Origin: JBCCMQ01 sp039026235
GTDB lineage: Bacteria; Pseudomonadota; Alphaproteobacteria; Rhodobacterales; Rhodobacteraceae
NCBI GenBank assembly: GCA_039026235.1
Contig: JBCCMQ010000002.1
Location: 248,001 to 312,000 of the forward strand
DNA length: 64,000 nucleotides
Direction of reading: 5' to 3'
Below the pieces are notes generated by a model. The model was not told the DNA's origin and searched no databases. It worked only from the letters and a program-made list of their open reading frames with translations. The translations under genes were made by a program, and so were the position numbers. This document shows, one piece after another, positions 50,110 to 59,546 of this stretch. Position 1 is the stretch's first letter; each line of letters begins with the position of its first letter.

Positions 50110-51054
50110 ATGAGGGTCGGTTTTATTGGATTGGGAAACGTCGGCGGAAAGCTTGCGGGAAGCCTGTTGCGCGACGGCGTCGATCTTTCGGTGCATGATC
50201 TTGACGGCGCGCGGGTCGCCGAATTCGTTGCCCGTGGCGCGCTGGCGTGTCTCAGCCCGGCGGACATGATGGCCGCATCGGACGTGGTGATCACCTGCCT
50301 GCCCAGTCCAGCCGCAAGCGATGCGGTCATGGTCGAGATGCTACCGCAGGTGCGTGAGCGCAAGATCTGGGCAGAGATGTCGACCACCGACGCGGCAGAG
50401 GTTGAGCGGTTGGGCCAGTTGGTGGCCGCGCGTGGCGGGCAGGCGATCGACTGCCCCGTCTCGGGCGGATGCCACCGTGCGGCCACCGGCAACATTTCAA
50501 TTTTTGCCGGTTGCGAAAGAGAGACTTTCGAGACCATGCTGCCGCTGCTGACGATCATGGGACGGCGCATTTTGCATACCGGTCCCATCGGCACTGCCAG
50601 CGTCTTGAAGGTCATCACAAACTATCTGGCCACTGCCAATCTGGTCAGTTGCGCCGAAGCGCTAACGGTCGCTGCCGGCGCAGGCATGGACCTGGCGACA
50701 GCCTATCATGCCATTGCCATTTCGTCTGGAACGTCTTTTGTCCACGAGACCGAAAGCCAGGTTATCCTGAACGGCAGTCGCGACATATCCTTCACGATGG
50801 GGCTCGTCGCCAAGGACATCGGGCTGTTTCAGGACGTGGCCGACCGCGCGGGGGTGCCAATCGAGCTTAATCCAAAGCTGATTGAGATCTTTGCCGACGC
50901 TATCGCGCGTTTTGGGCCGGATGAGCTTTCACCGAACGTAATCAAACGTTTGGAAGAAACCACAGGGCTCGAAATTCGTGCTGACGGGTTTCCGGCCGAG
51001 ATGGCCGATGATGAACCGCCCCAGCAGGGGGCGGAAGTGGTGGTGCAGCCCTAA
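50110..51054 (+). CDS. 3-hydroxyisobutyrate dehydrogenase family oxidoreductase
   Basis: 314 residues from the ATG at 50110 (AAAGG upstream). N-terminal Rossmann motif VGFIGLGNVGGKLAGSLLRDG; substrate motif DCPVSGGCHRAATGNISIFAG; catalytic Lys in LKVITNYLATANL; then AKDIGLFQDVADRAGVPIELN. These are the four signatures of beta-hydroxyacid dehydrogenases. The substrate is uncertain. The TetR gene 127 nt upstream may control it. Confidence 0.88.
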   Translation: MRVGFIGLGNVGGKLAGSLLRDGVDLSVHDLDGARVAEFVARGALACLSPADMMAASDVVITCLPSPAASDAVMVEMLPQVRERKIWAEMSTTDAAEVERLGQLVAARGGQAIDCPVSGGCHRAATGNISIFAGCERETFETMLPLLTIMGRRILHTGPIGTASVLKVITNYLATANLVSCAEALTVAAGAGMDLATAYHAIAISSGTSFVHETESQVILNGSRDISFTMGLVAKDIGLFQDVADRAGVPIELNPKLIEIFADAIARFGPDELSPNVIKRLEETTGLEIRADGFPAEMADDEPPQQGAEVVVQP

Positions 51055-51057
51055 AAA

Positions 51058-51082
51058 GGGCCGCTCCTGTAAGAAGCGGCCC
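51058..51082. terminator. Bidirectional hairpin terminator
   Basis: GGGCCGCT (51058-51065) pairs with AGCGGCCC (51075-51082), loop 9 nt, flanked by AAAAA on the left and TTTT on the right, so it can end transcripts from both convergent genes (dehydrogenase and outer-membrane barrel). Confidence 0.82.
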
Positions 51083-51104
51083 ATTTTCGCGGGTCGGCGG
51101 TTCC

Positions 51105-51743
51105 TTAGAACCGGAACATGCCGCGCAAGTGCACGGTGTTCACGTTCACCTCTGCTCCGGCGTCGCCGATGCTGTCGAACACATGGTACATGTATTCAGC
51201 GCCGATGGCGAAGCTCTCAGACAGAAGATAGTCGTAGCCAAAGCCAAATAGGTAACCCTGATCGTCACCGGACAGATCGTCGACCGAATTCAGGGCGCCA
51301 CCGCCGATACTGCCGTAGGCCAAACCGGTCGTACCATAAAGCAGACCGTCGCCCAGCTCTTTACCCGCACGTACCTTAAGGCGACCGATTTCATCGAAAT
51401 CAGCGCTGTCACCGGTGTCGGGGTCGGTGATGGATAGGTCAGCAAAGTCATACTGAAGTTCCGGGCCCGCATACCAGCCGTTACCAAGGCTCCAAAGGTA
51501 GCCGGCCATAAGACCGCCAATAAAGCCATCGGCATCATCCAGGTTGCGCAGGTCGTCTGAATCCAGGTCAAGCTCGCTGAAGCCATACCCAAGTTGGCCG
51601 CCCACATAGCCGCCTTCCCAAGGTGCGAGCGGGACCACCGGAACGCTCACCTCGGGTTCGACCACCGCGGGTGCGGGTCCGTCTGCCATCGCCATTGTTC
51701 CAGTGGCTGCGGACGCAATCACTGCTGCGATAATCTTTCTCAT
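51105..51743 (-). CDS. Outer-membrane beta-barrel protein
   Basis: 212 residues with signal peptide MRKIIAAVIASAATGTMAMA. The mature protein has alternating aromatic/polar strands (GGYVGGQLGYGFSELDL, GGLMAGYLWSLGNGWYAGPELQYDFADL, YLFGFGYDYLLSESFAIGAEYMYHVF) and ends in GMFRF, a C-terminal Phe typical of barrel insertion. It is of the 8-strand OmpA/OmpX/Omp25-like type. The role is structural or adhesive, not determined. Confidence 0.86.
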   Translation of the reverse strand: MRKIIAAVIASAATGTMAMADGPAPAVVEPEVSVPVVPLAPWEGGYVGGQLGYGFSELDLDSDDLRNLDDADGFIGGLMAGYLWSLGNGWYAGPELQYDFADLSITDPDTGDSADFDEIGRLKVRAGKELGDGLLYGTTGLAYGSIGGGALNSVDDLSGDDQGYLFGFGYDYLLSESFAIGAEYMYHVFDSIGDAGAEVNVNTVHLRGMFRF

Positions 51744-52054
51744 TTTCGCTCTCCTTCGTGGGTCGCGGTATCAATTTCGTACACGCACGGTTTTCTACTG
51801 CTCAATTGCAGCGCCCTCGCTGACCGCACAAACAGCCCGTAATGGCCGACGCTGCTTCCTGTCATCAAGTGTTGGCCCGGACAATTTGCAAGTGGTGCGA
51901 TTCAAAGGGCGGCGGTTTGTCGGCGGGATGCCGCCAAATGTTGCGCGCTTGCAACTTAAAATTGCGCATTTGGTCAGCATCTCGAAAGTATGGCGCAAGC
52001 CGACACAAGATATAGTGTCTTTTCCCGCATGTGAACCGCGTTTAACCAAGTCGC
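51744..52054. other. Intergenic region with no recognised gene
   Basis: 311 nt holding the promoter and leader of the barrel gene (a GGAG Shine-Dalgarno just upstream of its ATG) and the promoter of the divergent membrane protein gene. No further feature is recognised. Confidence 0.45.
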
Positions 52055-52573
52055 ATGAAACCGGATGAAGCCGCCTACGCGAAGCCGGGCGAGGTCGTAT
52101 TCAGCCTTGCGCCCGCATGGCCGCGCCTATTGCTTGGCGTGGCTCTCACAGGATGTCTTTCCGTGACGCTGATTGCTATTGCACTGGGAGATCAGGGATC
52201 AGGCATTGGGCGTCTGTTTTTCGCGGGCTGTGGGCTTGGTACCTTTTTTCTGACAGCACGCATGTGGCGGGCGCGGCTGACCACTCTGGAACTGACGCCC
52301 GAAGCGCTTTTCGAAACCGGCGGCGGCACCCGTGTTCTGGCGCAGATCAAGGACATCGCCAAAGTTGAACGGGGCGCTTTGGCCATGAAGCCTTCGGCGG
52401 GATTTGTCGTGCATCTCCGCGATAGCCAAGATCGAGCCTGGGTGCCGGGCCTCTGGTGGCGGATCGGGCGGCGCGTGGGTGTCGGCGGCATAGTCGGGGC
52501 AGGTCAGGCCCGCGCCATGGCGGAATTCATAGAAATTCTGCGCCTGCGGTCCGAAGAAGATCCGGAGCCGTAA
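52055..52573 (+). CDS. Hypothetical membrane protein, PH-like
   Basis: 172 residues. Two hydrophobic segments near the N-terminus (PRLLLGVALTGCLSVTLIAIAL and LFFAGCGLGTFFLTARMW) are followed by a soluble beta-rich part (LELTPEALFETGGGTRVLAQIKDIAKVERGAL...FVVHLRD) that looks like a bacterial PH domain. It is convergent with the Tad genes. Function unknown. Confidence 0.72.
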   Translation: MKPDEAAYAKPGEVVFSLAPAWPRLLLGVALTGCLSVTLIAIALGDQGSGIGRLFFAGCGLGTFFLTARMWRARLTTLELTPEALFETGGGTRVLAQIKDIAKVERGALAMKPSAGFVVHLRDSQDRAWVPGLWWRIGRRVGVGGIVGAGQARAMAEFIEILRLRSEEDPEP

Positions 52574-52597
52574 GTCCGGCGCAAGCGTGCCGGATTT

Positions 52598-53197
52598 TCA
52601 GACGTCCGACACCGTCGCGGTGTCATCATCACCGCCCAAGGTCGTACCGTCATCGTTTTCCCAAACCAACTGCGGTCCAAAGCGCGGGCGGGTGACGATG
52701 AAGTTCTCAAAGATACGCGCATCGACAACGCTTAGAAACGGCTCATAGGCCATCTGCGTTTCGACCAGAACGGCCAAGTCTCCGGACGCCATTGCGGGGA
52801 TCTGATGCGCATTTGCATTGAGCGTGGCAATCGTGTGTTTTGCCCAGCTTTCAGAGGTCGACTCGGACCATATGACCTCAAATTGGTTGTCCGCCTCGTC
52901 CCATTTGATCGTCGTGACGCGCATCCGAACCGGATGGTTGGAGTCCGTCAGGAAGGCGTAGATATCATTCAGCCCATCCAGATAGTCTTCGTTCACGGCC
53001 GATGTTTCGCGCGAAAGCGCGTCCGATATCGTGTAGGCGGCTTTAAGGTTCACGTTCTGTGCGCGAAAGGCATCCCAGAACACGAACGTGCCGCCGTAGG
53101 CCCAAAGCAAGAGCGGAAATACAAGGGCCGTCTCGACGGAAAGGGTGCCCTGCCCATCGGCAAGGAACTTGCGCAACTGTCTGCCCAAGACTTTCAT
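52598..53197 (-). CDS. TadE-like pilus assembly protein
   Basis: 199 residues from the ATG at 53197 (GGAGAG upstream). The N-terminal TadE segment DGQGTLSVETALVFPLLLWAYGGTFVFWDAFRAQ is a prepilin-like membrane helix after the G-x-x-S-V-E pattern; the rest is a periplasmic domain. TadE-type minor pilins help build the Flp (tight adherence) pilus. It is the last of three Tad genes in a row. Confidence 0.8.
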   Translation of the reverse strand: MKVLGRQLRKFLADGQGTLSVETALVFPLLLWAYGGTFVFWDAFRAQNVNLKAAYTISDALSRETSAVNEDYLDGLNDIYAFLTDSNHPVRMRVTTIKWDEADNQFEVIWSESTSESWAKHTIATLNANAHQIPAMASGDLAVLVETQMAYEPFLSVVDARIFENFIVTRPRFGPQLVWENDDGTTLGGDDDTATVSDV

Positions 53198-53210
53198 CGC
53201 TCTGCTCTCC

Positions 53211-53753
53211 TCAGCTTGGCTCATTCACGAAGGCGGAAGACGAGACCAGCGCGTAACCTCCTGAATCGTCAAGCGGCAGGCGCATCGCCAATCCCGTGGT
53301 CGGGAAAAACGGGTCCACCACAGCGCAGACGCGAACCAGCATGATGTCGTGGTCCGCACCGAGAGTGTAATTCAAAAGCGGCTGTAGCTCTTCGCCCCGC
53401 TGTACGCAGGTCACACCCGTCGTCGGCACGTTCCACGATGCTGTGCTGACGCGGGTCAATTCCACGCGCAACACGTTCGCACAGTCGGGGATCAACATGA
53501 CGTTTTCGCAGACGTCTTCCAGCAGTTCGACTTCGTCCGCTGGCGGGTCAATCCCAAGACGCAGCGTTCGCACCACAAGATCCAGCGACCTCTCAAGCAT
53601 CACATGGCGCAGCATCAGAACCCCGGCCTCTACTGACGAGAGCATGACCGTCATGAAGACCGGGAAAATGATCACGAACTCGACGGTCGAGCTGCCTTCG
53701 TCTCGCTTGAAAAACGGGCGGAGCACGCGCAGGACTTTGAGAAGCGGCACCAT
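53211..53753 (-). CDS. TadE family pilus assembly protein
   Basis: 180 residues. RDEGSSTVEFVIIFPVFMTVMLSSVEAGVLMLRHVMLERSLDLVVRTLRLG is the TadE-like motif (E at position +5 of the helix, ExG). It is followed by a periplasmic domain with four cysteines. It starts 1 nt after the TadG-like gene stop, so the genes are translated together. The main tad/cpa locus (flp, ATPase, secretin) is not in the window. Confidence 0.85.
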   Translation of the reverse strand: MVPLLKVLRVLRPFFKRDEGSSTVEFVIIFPVFMTVMLSSVEAGVLMLRHVMLERSLDLVVRTLRLGIDPPADEVELLEDVCENVMLIPDCANVLRVELTRVSTASWNVPTTGVTCVQRGEELQPLLNYTLGADHDIMLVRVCAVVDPFFPTTGLAMRLPLDDSGGYALVSSSAFVNEPS

Positions 53754-53754
53754 T

Positions 53755-55527
53755 TTAGTTCAGCAGCTTCAACTGGTTGATCTGGCCCGCGATTGTGCGG
53801 AAAACCTCGGCGATGCACTGTTCACCGGGCGCCATATTCTCGCAATCACTTGCCGCCTCGAAGAAATAAGCGTCGTCCGATGCGCAATCGAGCAGAGTTG
53901 CGTCCCCGGCCTCATCAGTCTCAAATCCGATTGAGTACACGATGATCCCTGCGTCGCGCGCGGACTTGCAGATTGCAGACGTGCGAGTGTTCTTGGTGCT
54001 GCTGCCGATCGAGTCGAATGTCTCAAGACGGTAGTCGTAGTAAACTTCAGCATCGTAATCGAGCCGGTAATAGGTGTTGTAGGCCATGTAGCGCATGGAC
54101 ATGTTGGCCCAGACCTCGGGCCAGGTTAGTTGGACATCGGTTTTGTCACCGTCGGCGCCATCGGGATATTCGTGCCAGGTTTCCGTGTCTGTGTGGAAGA
54201 AGAACGGCTCGCCATTTGCTTCGCGTTGGGCGTCGTAGATTGACCAATCGTCGGCTTCGTTATCGTACCAAAGGTCCGTCAGGCCGGACCGGTACTCGTC
54301 CTTCAACTCGTAGGTTTCGGTATTTGCCCCGTCTGACATCACGATCAGAATCTTGGCGACTGTCTCGATCTCTTCGCCATTGGCAAGGTCCGGTGTCGTA
54401 TCGGGGTAGTCCATGGGCCGGTCCATGAAGTCATCATCGGCCAAGTTCGCATGAATGTACCCGTTGAAGACACCGCGCAGCGACGGATCCAGCAGGGCGG
54501 CACCCCATTTCGTTCCGATTTCGATTGACGTCTTTCCGCTTGCGTAAAAGTCATCGATAAAGTCGATCATTTCGGCCGTATCGTTCGAAAACGCCAGAAT
54601 GTCCCGGCCAGCACCCGAAAGACACACTGGCCGGTAGTCTGAATCCGTTGACGGAAATCCAGGGCCGCGCGAATAATTCCAGGGGTCAAAATGGCCGGCG
54701 CGCTGCAGGTCCTGACTGGCGCCCACCCCACCGTTCTTTAGCGTTGCGGCGTTGAAGCCTACGCCATTGAAATCCGATGGATCAAAGTCGATGCAGTGTG
54801 AATACGCATGTTCGTCCGTGACATTAAAGTATGACAACAGGTCCGGTCCTGCAGAGACGTGGGTCGCAAATGGGATGATCGAGATATGCGTCAGATCTTC
54901 CACATTCGGGTCGGCAACAGTGACGGGATCAATCACCGTCGTGACAAATTCTTCGGCCGCATCCTGTAGGTTTTCGAGCTTACTGTCGTTGGCCATGGAA
55001 CCGGATACATCCAGCACCAATGAGATCTCGACATTGGTGACACGTTCCTCGGCAATGCCGCCGGCCGGTGCGATCATCTGATCGATCCCGGCAAACTGCA
55101 TAAACATGGAATCGACCGCCGCCTTCGTCGTGGCGCTGACGTTTCGATAGGTCATCGTCGTTTCATCGGAATCGTCATCGACATTGACGTCGACGATCAA
55201 CTCGGTCAGCCCCGCCTTGTCGAAATAATCCTGAACGACCGTCTCAGGGTTCAGTGACTGATCCATGTCTGCCGCTGCAAGCACCGCCCGGTCAAGCGTC
55301 GACTGAACCCGCACGCGCACAGTCTCATAGCGCATCATGTCAACCGCCATGCCTCCGATCAGCACCATCACGGTGAAAATCATTAGCGTGAAGATGATAA
55401 ACGACCCACTCTCGTCCCGGACGAAGTGGTCCAGCCGACCGGCGAAAACGCGACGTAATGAGGGTTTGAAAAGAACGGTAGATTTTTCTGAAGAGCGTTC
55501 TGTTCTACCGCCGGTCAATCCAAGCAT
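53755..55527 (-). CDS. TadG-like protein with von Willebrand A domain
   Basis: 590 residues from the ATG at 55527; the longer frame lacks support. The N-terminal TadE/TadG-like helix is FVRDESGSFIIFTLMIFTVMVLIGGMAVDMMRYE. After a linker comes a VWA domain with the MIDAS motif VEISLVLDVSGSM and later IMSDGANTETY; the C-terminus has CASDDAYFFEAASDCENMAPGEQC. TadG proteins are membrane-anchored periplasmic factors of the Flp pilus system. It heads the three-gene operon. Confidence 0.87.
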   Translation of the reverse strand: MLGLTGGRTERSSEKSTVLFKPSLRRVFAGRLDHFVRDESGSFIIFTLMIFTVMVLIGGMAVDMMRYETVRVRVQSTLDRAVLAAADMDQSLNPETVVQDYFDKAGLTELIVDVNVDDDSDETTMTYRNVSATTKAAVDSMFMQFAGIDQMIAPAGGIAEERVTNVEISLVLDVSGSMANDSKLENLQDAAEEFVTTVIDPVTVADPNVEDLTHISIIPFATHVSAGPDLLSYFNVTDEHAYSHCIDFDPSDFNGVGFNAATLKNGGVGASQDLQRAGHFDPWNYSRGPGFPSTDSDYRPVCLSGAGRDILAFSNDTAEMIDFIDDFYASGKTSIEIGTKWGAALLDPSLRGVFNGYIHANLADDDFMDRPMDYPDTTPDLANGEEIETVAKILIVMSDGANTETYELKDEYRSGLTDLWYDNEADDWSIYDAQREANGEPFFFHTDTETWHEYPDGADGDKTDVQLTWPEVWANMSMRYMAYNTYYRLDYDAEVYYDYRLETFDSIGSSTKNTRTSAICKSARDAGIIVYSIGFETDEAGDATLLDCASDDAYFFEAASDCENMAPGEQCIAEVFRTIAGQINQLKLLN

Positions 55528-55853
55528 TGAGAGGTCCTTGCGTTGAAGGGCGAAACGACAAACGCAGAAGCACACACAATGCCCGGAGTGGTTGTGCAGA
55601 AGCACGTCGAAAAGAGTGGGACGGCAAAAGTGAACGCCAAGTAAATTCGTCCCAAACAAGGGTTTTGCGGCCAAACTGTTCGTTCCGCGCCGACAGAATT
55701 CATCGATACCCGCGACTGTTTCTGCTTTTGAACCATTCGGGTAAATCGAACGGCCAATATTGATGCTTGAGTCGTGCCCGTACCCGGATAGGGTCGGACA
55801 TGCGCCAGGCGGAGAGACTGACAGGGCCCGGCGCCGGAGAAAGGGAGAATTCA
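55528..55853. other. Divergent intergenic region, tadG / glutamate dehydrogenase
   Basis: 326 nt carrying promoters of both divergent genes. The frames that extend into it from either side (to 55854 and 55767) have no support. No further feature is recognised. Confidence 0.45.
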
Positions 55854-57284
55854 ATGGTCCCCGGTCAGGAACCCAGTTTTCGGGAAAGCGTCGATCTTAT
55901 GTTCAACCGCGCGGTCGCGCTGATGGATCTAGAGCCAGGGCTCGAAGAAAAGATCCGGGTGTGCAATGCAACCTATACGGTGCGCTTTGGCGTAAGGCTG
56001 CGCGGCGGAATCCAAACGTTTACGGGCTACCGCAGCGTACATTCCGAGCATATGGAGCCGGTCAAGGGGGGGATCCGCTATTCGCTGGCCGTGAACCAGG
56101 ACGAGGTCGAAGCGCTGGCTGCGTTGATGACTTACAAATGCGCATTGGTCGAAGCGCCCTTTGGCGGCTCGAAGGGCGGGTTGTGCGTTGATCCTCGCAA
56201 ATACGACGAAGAAGAGCTAGAGCGTATCACCCGGCGCTTTGCATACGAACTTGCCAAAAGGGATCTAATCCATCCGAGCCAGAACGTTCCAGCGCCCGAC
56301 ATGGGAACGGGCGAGCGTGAAATGGCGTGGATTGCCGACCAGTACGCACGCATGAATACCACCGACATAAACTCGCGGGCGTGTGTGACCGGCAAACCAC
56401 CACATGCAGGCGGTATACAGGGCCGTGTCGAAGCGACCGGCCGAGGTGTCCAGTATGCCTTGCAAGAGTTCTTTCGCCATCCGGAAGATGTCGCCAAAGC
56501 GGGCCTGTCGGGCACGTTGGACGGCAAGCGGGTCATCGTCCAGGGTCTAGGCAATGTGGGCTATCACGCCGCCAAGTTCCTGTCTGAAGAAGACGGCTCA
56601 AAAATCACCGCAATCATCGAGCGGGATGGCGCGTTGCGTGACCCCAACGGCCTTGACGTCGAAGCGGTGCGCAACTGGATCATGTCCCATGGCGGCGTCG
56701 CAGGCTGCCCGAGCGGTCAGTATGTCGAAGATGGCAGCACGGTTTTTGCGGACGACTGCGATGTCTTGATACCTGCGGCGATTGAAGGGGTGATCAATCT
56801 TGAGAATGCCGCAGATGTGAAGGCGGCCTTGATTGTCGAGGCCGCCAACGGTCCGGTGACAGCGGGCGCCGATGAGATACTGCGCGACAAAGGGACAGTG
56901 ATCATTCCCGATATGTATGCCAACGCCGGCGGTGTGACCGTCAGCTATTTCGAATGGGTGAAAAACCTCAGTCATATCCGCTTTGGTCGTATGCAGCGCC
57001 GGCAGGAGGAATCCCGTCACCAACTGCTGGTTGACGAGTTGGAGCGTCTGAGCCGGGATACCGGCGTGGGCTGGACCCTGAGCCCGGATTTCAAAGAACG
57101 ATATTTGCGTGGGGCCGGGGAGTTGGAGCTTGTGCGCTCGGGCCTTGATGACACCATGCGTACGGCCTATCAGGCGATGCGGGAAGTCTGGCACGCGCGC
57201 GACGATGTCAGCGACCTGCGAACGGCCGCCTATCTGGTATCGATTGAACGGGTCGCCCACAGTTACGCCGCTAAGGGGCTCTGA
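55854..57284 (+). CDS. Glutamate dehydrogenase (Glu/Leu/Phe/Val family)
   Basis: 476 residues from the ATG at 55854 (GGGAG upstream). Substrate and catalytic motif KGGIRYSLAVNQDEVEALAALMTYKCALVEAPFGGSKGG; NAD fold VIVQGLGNVGYHAAKFL; NGPVTAGADEIL. The length and the C-terminal region fit the NAD-type GDH of Rhodobacterales. It interconverts glutamate and 2-oxoglutarate plus ammonium. The neighbouring DUF6151 gene starts 4 nt after its stop. Confidence 0.93.
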   Translation: MVPGQEPSFRESVDLMFNRAVALMDLEPGLEEKIRVCNATYTVRFGVRLRGGIQTFTGYRSVHSEHMEPVKGGIRYSLAVNQDEVEALAALMTYKCALVEAPFGGSKGGLCVDPRKYDEEELERITRRFAYELAKRDLIHPSQNVPAPDMGTGEREMAWIADQYARMNTTDINSRACVTGKPPHAGGIQGRVEATGRGVQYALQEFFRHPEDVAKAGLSGTLDGKRVIVQGLGNVGYHAAKFLSEEDGSKITAIIERDGALRDPNGLDVEAVRNWIMSHGGVAGCPSGQYVEDGSTVFADDCDVLIPAAIEGVINLENAADVKAALIVEAANGPVTAGADEILRDKGTVIIPDMYANAGGVTVSYFEWVKNLSHIRFGRMQRRQEESRHQLLVDELERLSRDTGVGWTLSPDFKERYLRGAGELELVRSGLDDTMRTAYQAMREVWHARDDVSDLRTAAYLVSIERVAHSYAAKGL

Positions 57285-57287
57285 GCC

Positions 57288-57878
57288 TTGCAGGACAGCG
57301 CGGTACTCTCGTGTAGCTGCGGGCAGGTACGCCTCGACATCGCTGGCAGCCCACCTGCCGGCGGGGTGCGCCTGAGCTGCTACTGCAAAGACTGCCGCGC
57401 CTTCCCAACGCATCTTGGTGCCACCCAGATCCTTGACGATTGGGGTGGCGTGGATCTGTACCAATGCCCGCCCGACCGGTTGGCCATTCGCGCTGGAGCG
57501 GAACTTCTGTCCGCATTGCGTCTTTCGCCCAAGGGACCCTTGCGCTGGTACGCAACTTGCTGTGGTACACCGCTTGCCCTGACGCCCGCGACGACGGCAT
57601 TGCCGTTTGTCAGTCTTTCAGTGGCCGCTATCCATGGTGCAGATTTGGGTCCCCGAACGGCCGTTGTGTTTTCCGAACAGGCGCTTGCCGGTCCCGAACC
57701 GGCGCCCAGTAATTTCGGCCTCTCGGGCGTCGTGTTAAAGCTGCTGCGTCGGGTTTTGGCGGCATATCTAACCGGAAAACGCAAGGTGACACCGTTCTTT
57801 GATCAGACCGGAAACCCAATTTCGGTTCCAACAGTTCTGTCCCGTGACGAACGGACCAAGGCCACGACCTTGCCCTAG
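57288..57878 (+). CDS. DUF6151 family protein (GFA-like zinc-binding)
   Basis: 196 residues. SCSCGQVRLDI, then LSCYCKDCRAFPTHLG and YATCCGTPLAL resemble the zinc-binding cysteine pattern of GFA/Mss4-like proteins and DUF6151. The function is unknown. TTG start at 57288, closely following glutamate dehydrogenase, suggests one transcript. It converges on the AMP-ligase gene with a 22-nt gap. Confidence 0.8.
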   Translation: MQDSAVLSCSCGQVRLDIAGSPPAGGVRLSCYCKDCRAFPTHLGATQILDDWGGVDLYQCPPDRLAIRAGAELLSALRLSPKGPLRWYATCCGTPLALTPATTALPFVSLSVAAIHGADLGPRTAVVFSEQALAGPEPAPSNFGLSGVVLKLLRRVLAAYLTGKRKVTPFFDQTGNPISVPTVLSRDERTKATTLP

Positions 57879-57900
57879 GTTACAAAGCGTTCGCCGTCAC

Positions 57901-59448
57901 CTAGCGACTTTCTCGAAGTAAGCGCCGCAGGATCTTGCCCGAGGCCGATTTTGGGATTGCGTCCACGAAGACCACGTCTTTCAGGTGTTTGTAGGACGCG
58001 AGCGCCCCACCCACATGGTCCATGACTGCCTCGGCGCTCAGGTCCGATCCTTGTGCCCGGACCACGAATGCGATGGGGCGCTCGCCCGCTTCTTCATCCG
58101 GCGCGCCGATGACACTCGCGTCTGCGATTTCCGCGTGGGCGATCAGTGTCGCCTCCAGTTCGGCCGGCGCAACCTGGAACCCCTTGACCTTGATCAGCTC
58201 TTTCAGGCGATCGCGGATGGTCAGGTAGCCGTCCGCGTCTATCGCACCGATGTCACCGGTCTTAAGCCAGCCGTCCGGTGTGATGGTCTCCGCCGTCGCG
58301 TCCGGTCGGTTCAGATATCCTTTCATCACCTGGGGGCCGCGCACCCAGACTTCGCCTTCCTGATCCGTTCCCTGATCCGCGCCGCTTGCCGGGTCGACGA
58401 TGCGCGTTTCCGTGCCAGGTATTGTTTGACCGGCCGCACCGATGCGCGGATGGTCAACATGGTTGAAATGGGACGCTGGGCTCATCTCGGTCATTCCGTA
58501 GCCTTGGATCATTGAACACCCAAGCCGATCTTCGACCGCGCGGGCGAGATTTCCATCGAGCGGTGCCGCGCCCGACAAAAGCGTGTCGAGGGATGACAGG
58601 TCATACTGATCGACCAAGGGGTGCTTTGCCAGGGCAAGCGCCACGGGTGGCACAATATACATCTGGCGCGCCTTGTGGTCCTGAATCAGCCGAAGGCACA
58701 GCTCAAGGTCAAAGCGCGGCATGGTAACCACTGTCGCCCCCTCGCCCAGAAACAGGTTCATTTGCGCGGTCATTCCAAAGATGTGAAAAAACGGCAGAAA
58801 CGCGATGTGTACTTCGCCCGGGCGAATTCCGGCCATGGGGACGATCTGGTCCACGTTCGAGACCAAATTCTTGTGGGTGAGCATAACGCCCTTGGGCAAT
58901 CCGGTTGTGCCCGACGAATAGGGTATGACCAGCACATGTTCATCGAGGTCAACGGCAACCTGGGCGGCCAAAGGTTCGCCCATAAGATTGCTCAGACCTT
59001 CCTGACCCTGGCTATCAATTAGAATGATCCGATCGCACTCGGTGCCTTCCATTGCCTGTTTTGCGGTTTTGCGAAATGCTTCGATCGTCACCAATGCGCA
59101 GGCACCGGAATCGCGCAGCTGGAATGCCACCTCTTCGGCCGTATAGGTCGGGTTGATGGTCGTCACCGACCCGCCCGCATAGGCGGCGGCGTGAAACACG
59201 ATGACAAATTCTGGAAGGTTGGGTGCCATAAGGGCGATCGTCGCACCGGACCCGAGGCCAGCCGCCTGAAGCCCTCCGGCAAGTCGGCAGATCGCCGACA
59301 TGATTTCTTGACCTGTATGTTGGCGCCCGCTTGCGCCTTCGATCAGGGCGACGCGGTCGGGCGCAGCCAACAAGCCTTGAAAAAGCCGCTCGGTGATCGA
59401 AACCGGATGCGGTGCCAACGCACCGTACGGGCTTTCAAATATTGTCAT
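57901..59448 (-). CDS. AMP-dependent acyl-CoA ligase (4-coumarate-CoA ligase type)
   Basis: 515 residues. Adenylation motifs: VIPYSSGTTGLPKGVMLTHKN (P-loop), IQGYGMTEMSPASHFNH, GWLKTGDIGAIDADGYLTIRDR and the C-terminal lysine in SASGKILRRLL. It activates a carboxylic acid (aryl or medium-chain) to the AMP ester and then the CoA thioester. It is divergent from dnaG, with no pathway neighbours to narrow the substrate. Confidence 0.9.
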   Translation of the reverse strand: MTIFESPYGALAPHPVSITERLFQGLLAAPDRVALIEGASGRQHTGQEIMSAICRLAGGLQAAGLGSGATIALMAPNLPEFVIVFHAAAYAGGSVTTINPTYTAEEVAFQLRDSGACALVTIEAFRKTAKQAMEGTECDRIILIDSQGQEGLSNLMGEPLAAQVAVDLDEHVLVIPYSSGTTGLPKGVMLTHKNLVSNVDQIVPMAGIRPGEVHIAFLPFFHIFGMTAQMNLFLGEGATVVTMPRFDLELCLRLIQDHKARQMYIVPPVALALAKHPLVDQYDLSSLDTLLSGAAPLDGNLARAVEDRLGCSMIQGYGMTEMSPASHFNHVDHPRIGAAGQTIPGTETRIVDPASGADQGTDQEGEVWVRGPQVMKGYLNRPDATAETITPDGWLKTGDIGAIDADGYLTIRDRLKELIKVKGFQVAPAELEATLIAHAEIADASVIGAPDEEAGERPIAFVVRAQGSDLSAEAVMDHVGGALASYKHLKDVVFVDAIPKSASGKILRRLLRESR

Positions 59449-59546
59449 CTTGCTCCTCCCCAGGACCTACGCCAAGAATGTCAAACCGCGTGCCGCTCTG
59501 CCAGCGGTTTCCAACGTGCCGAAGAGCCGGTAGGGTTCACCCACGC

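Noticed and set aside
56598..57464. 288-codon minus-strand ORF under glutamate dehydrogenase
   Set aside because: Shadow of a conserved enzyme; no support of its own.
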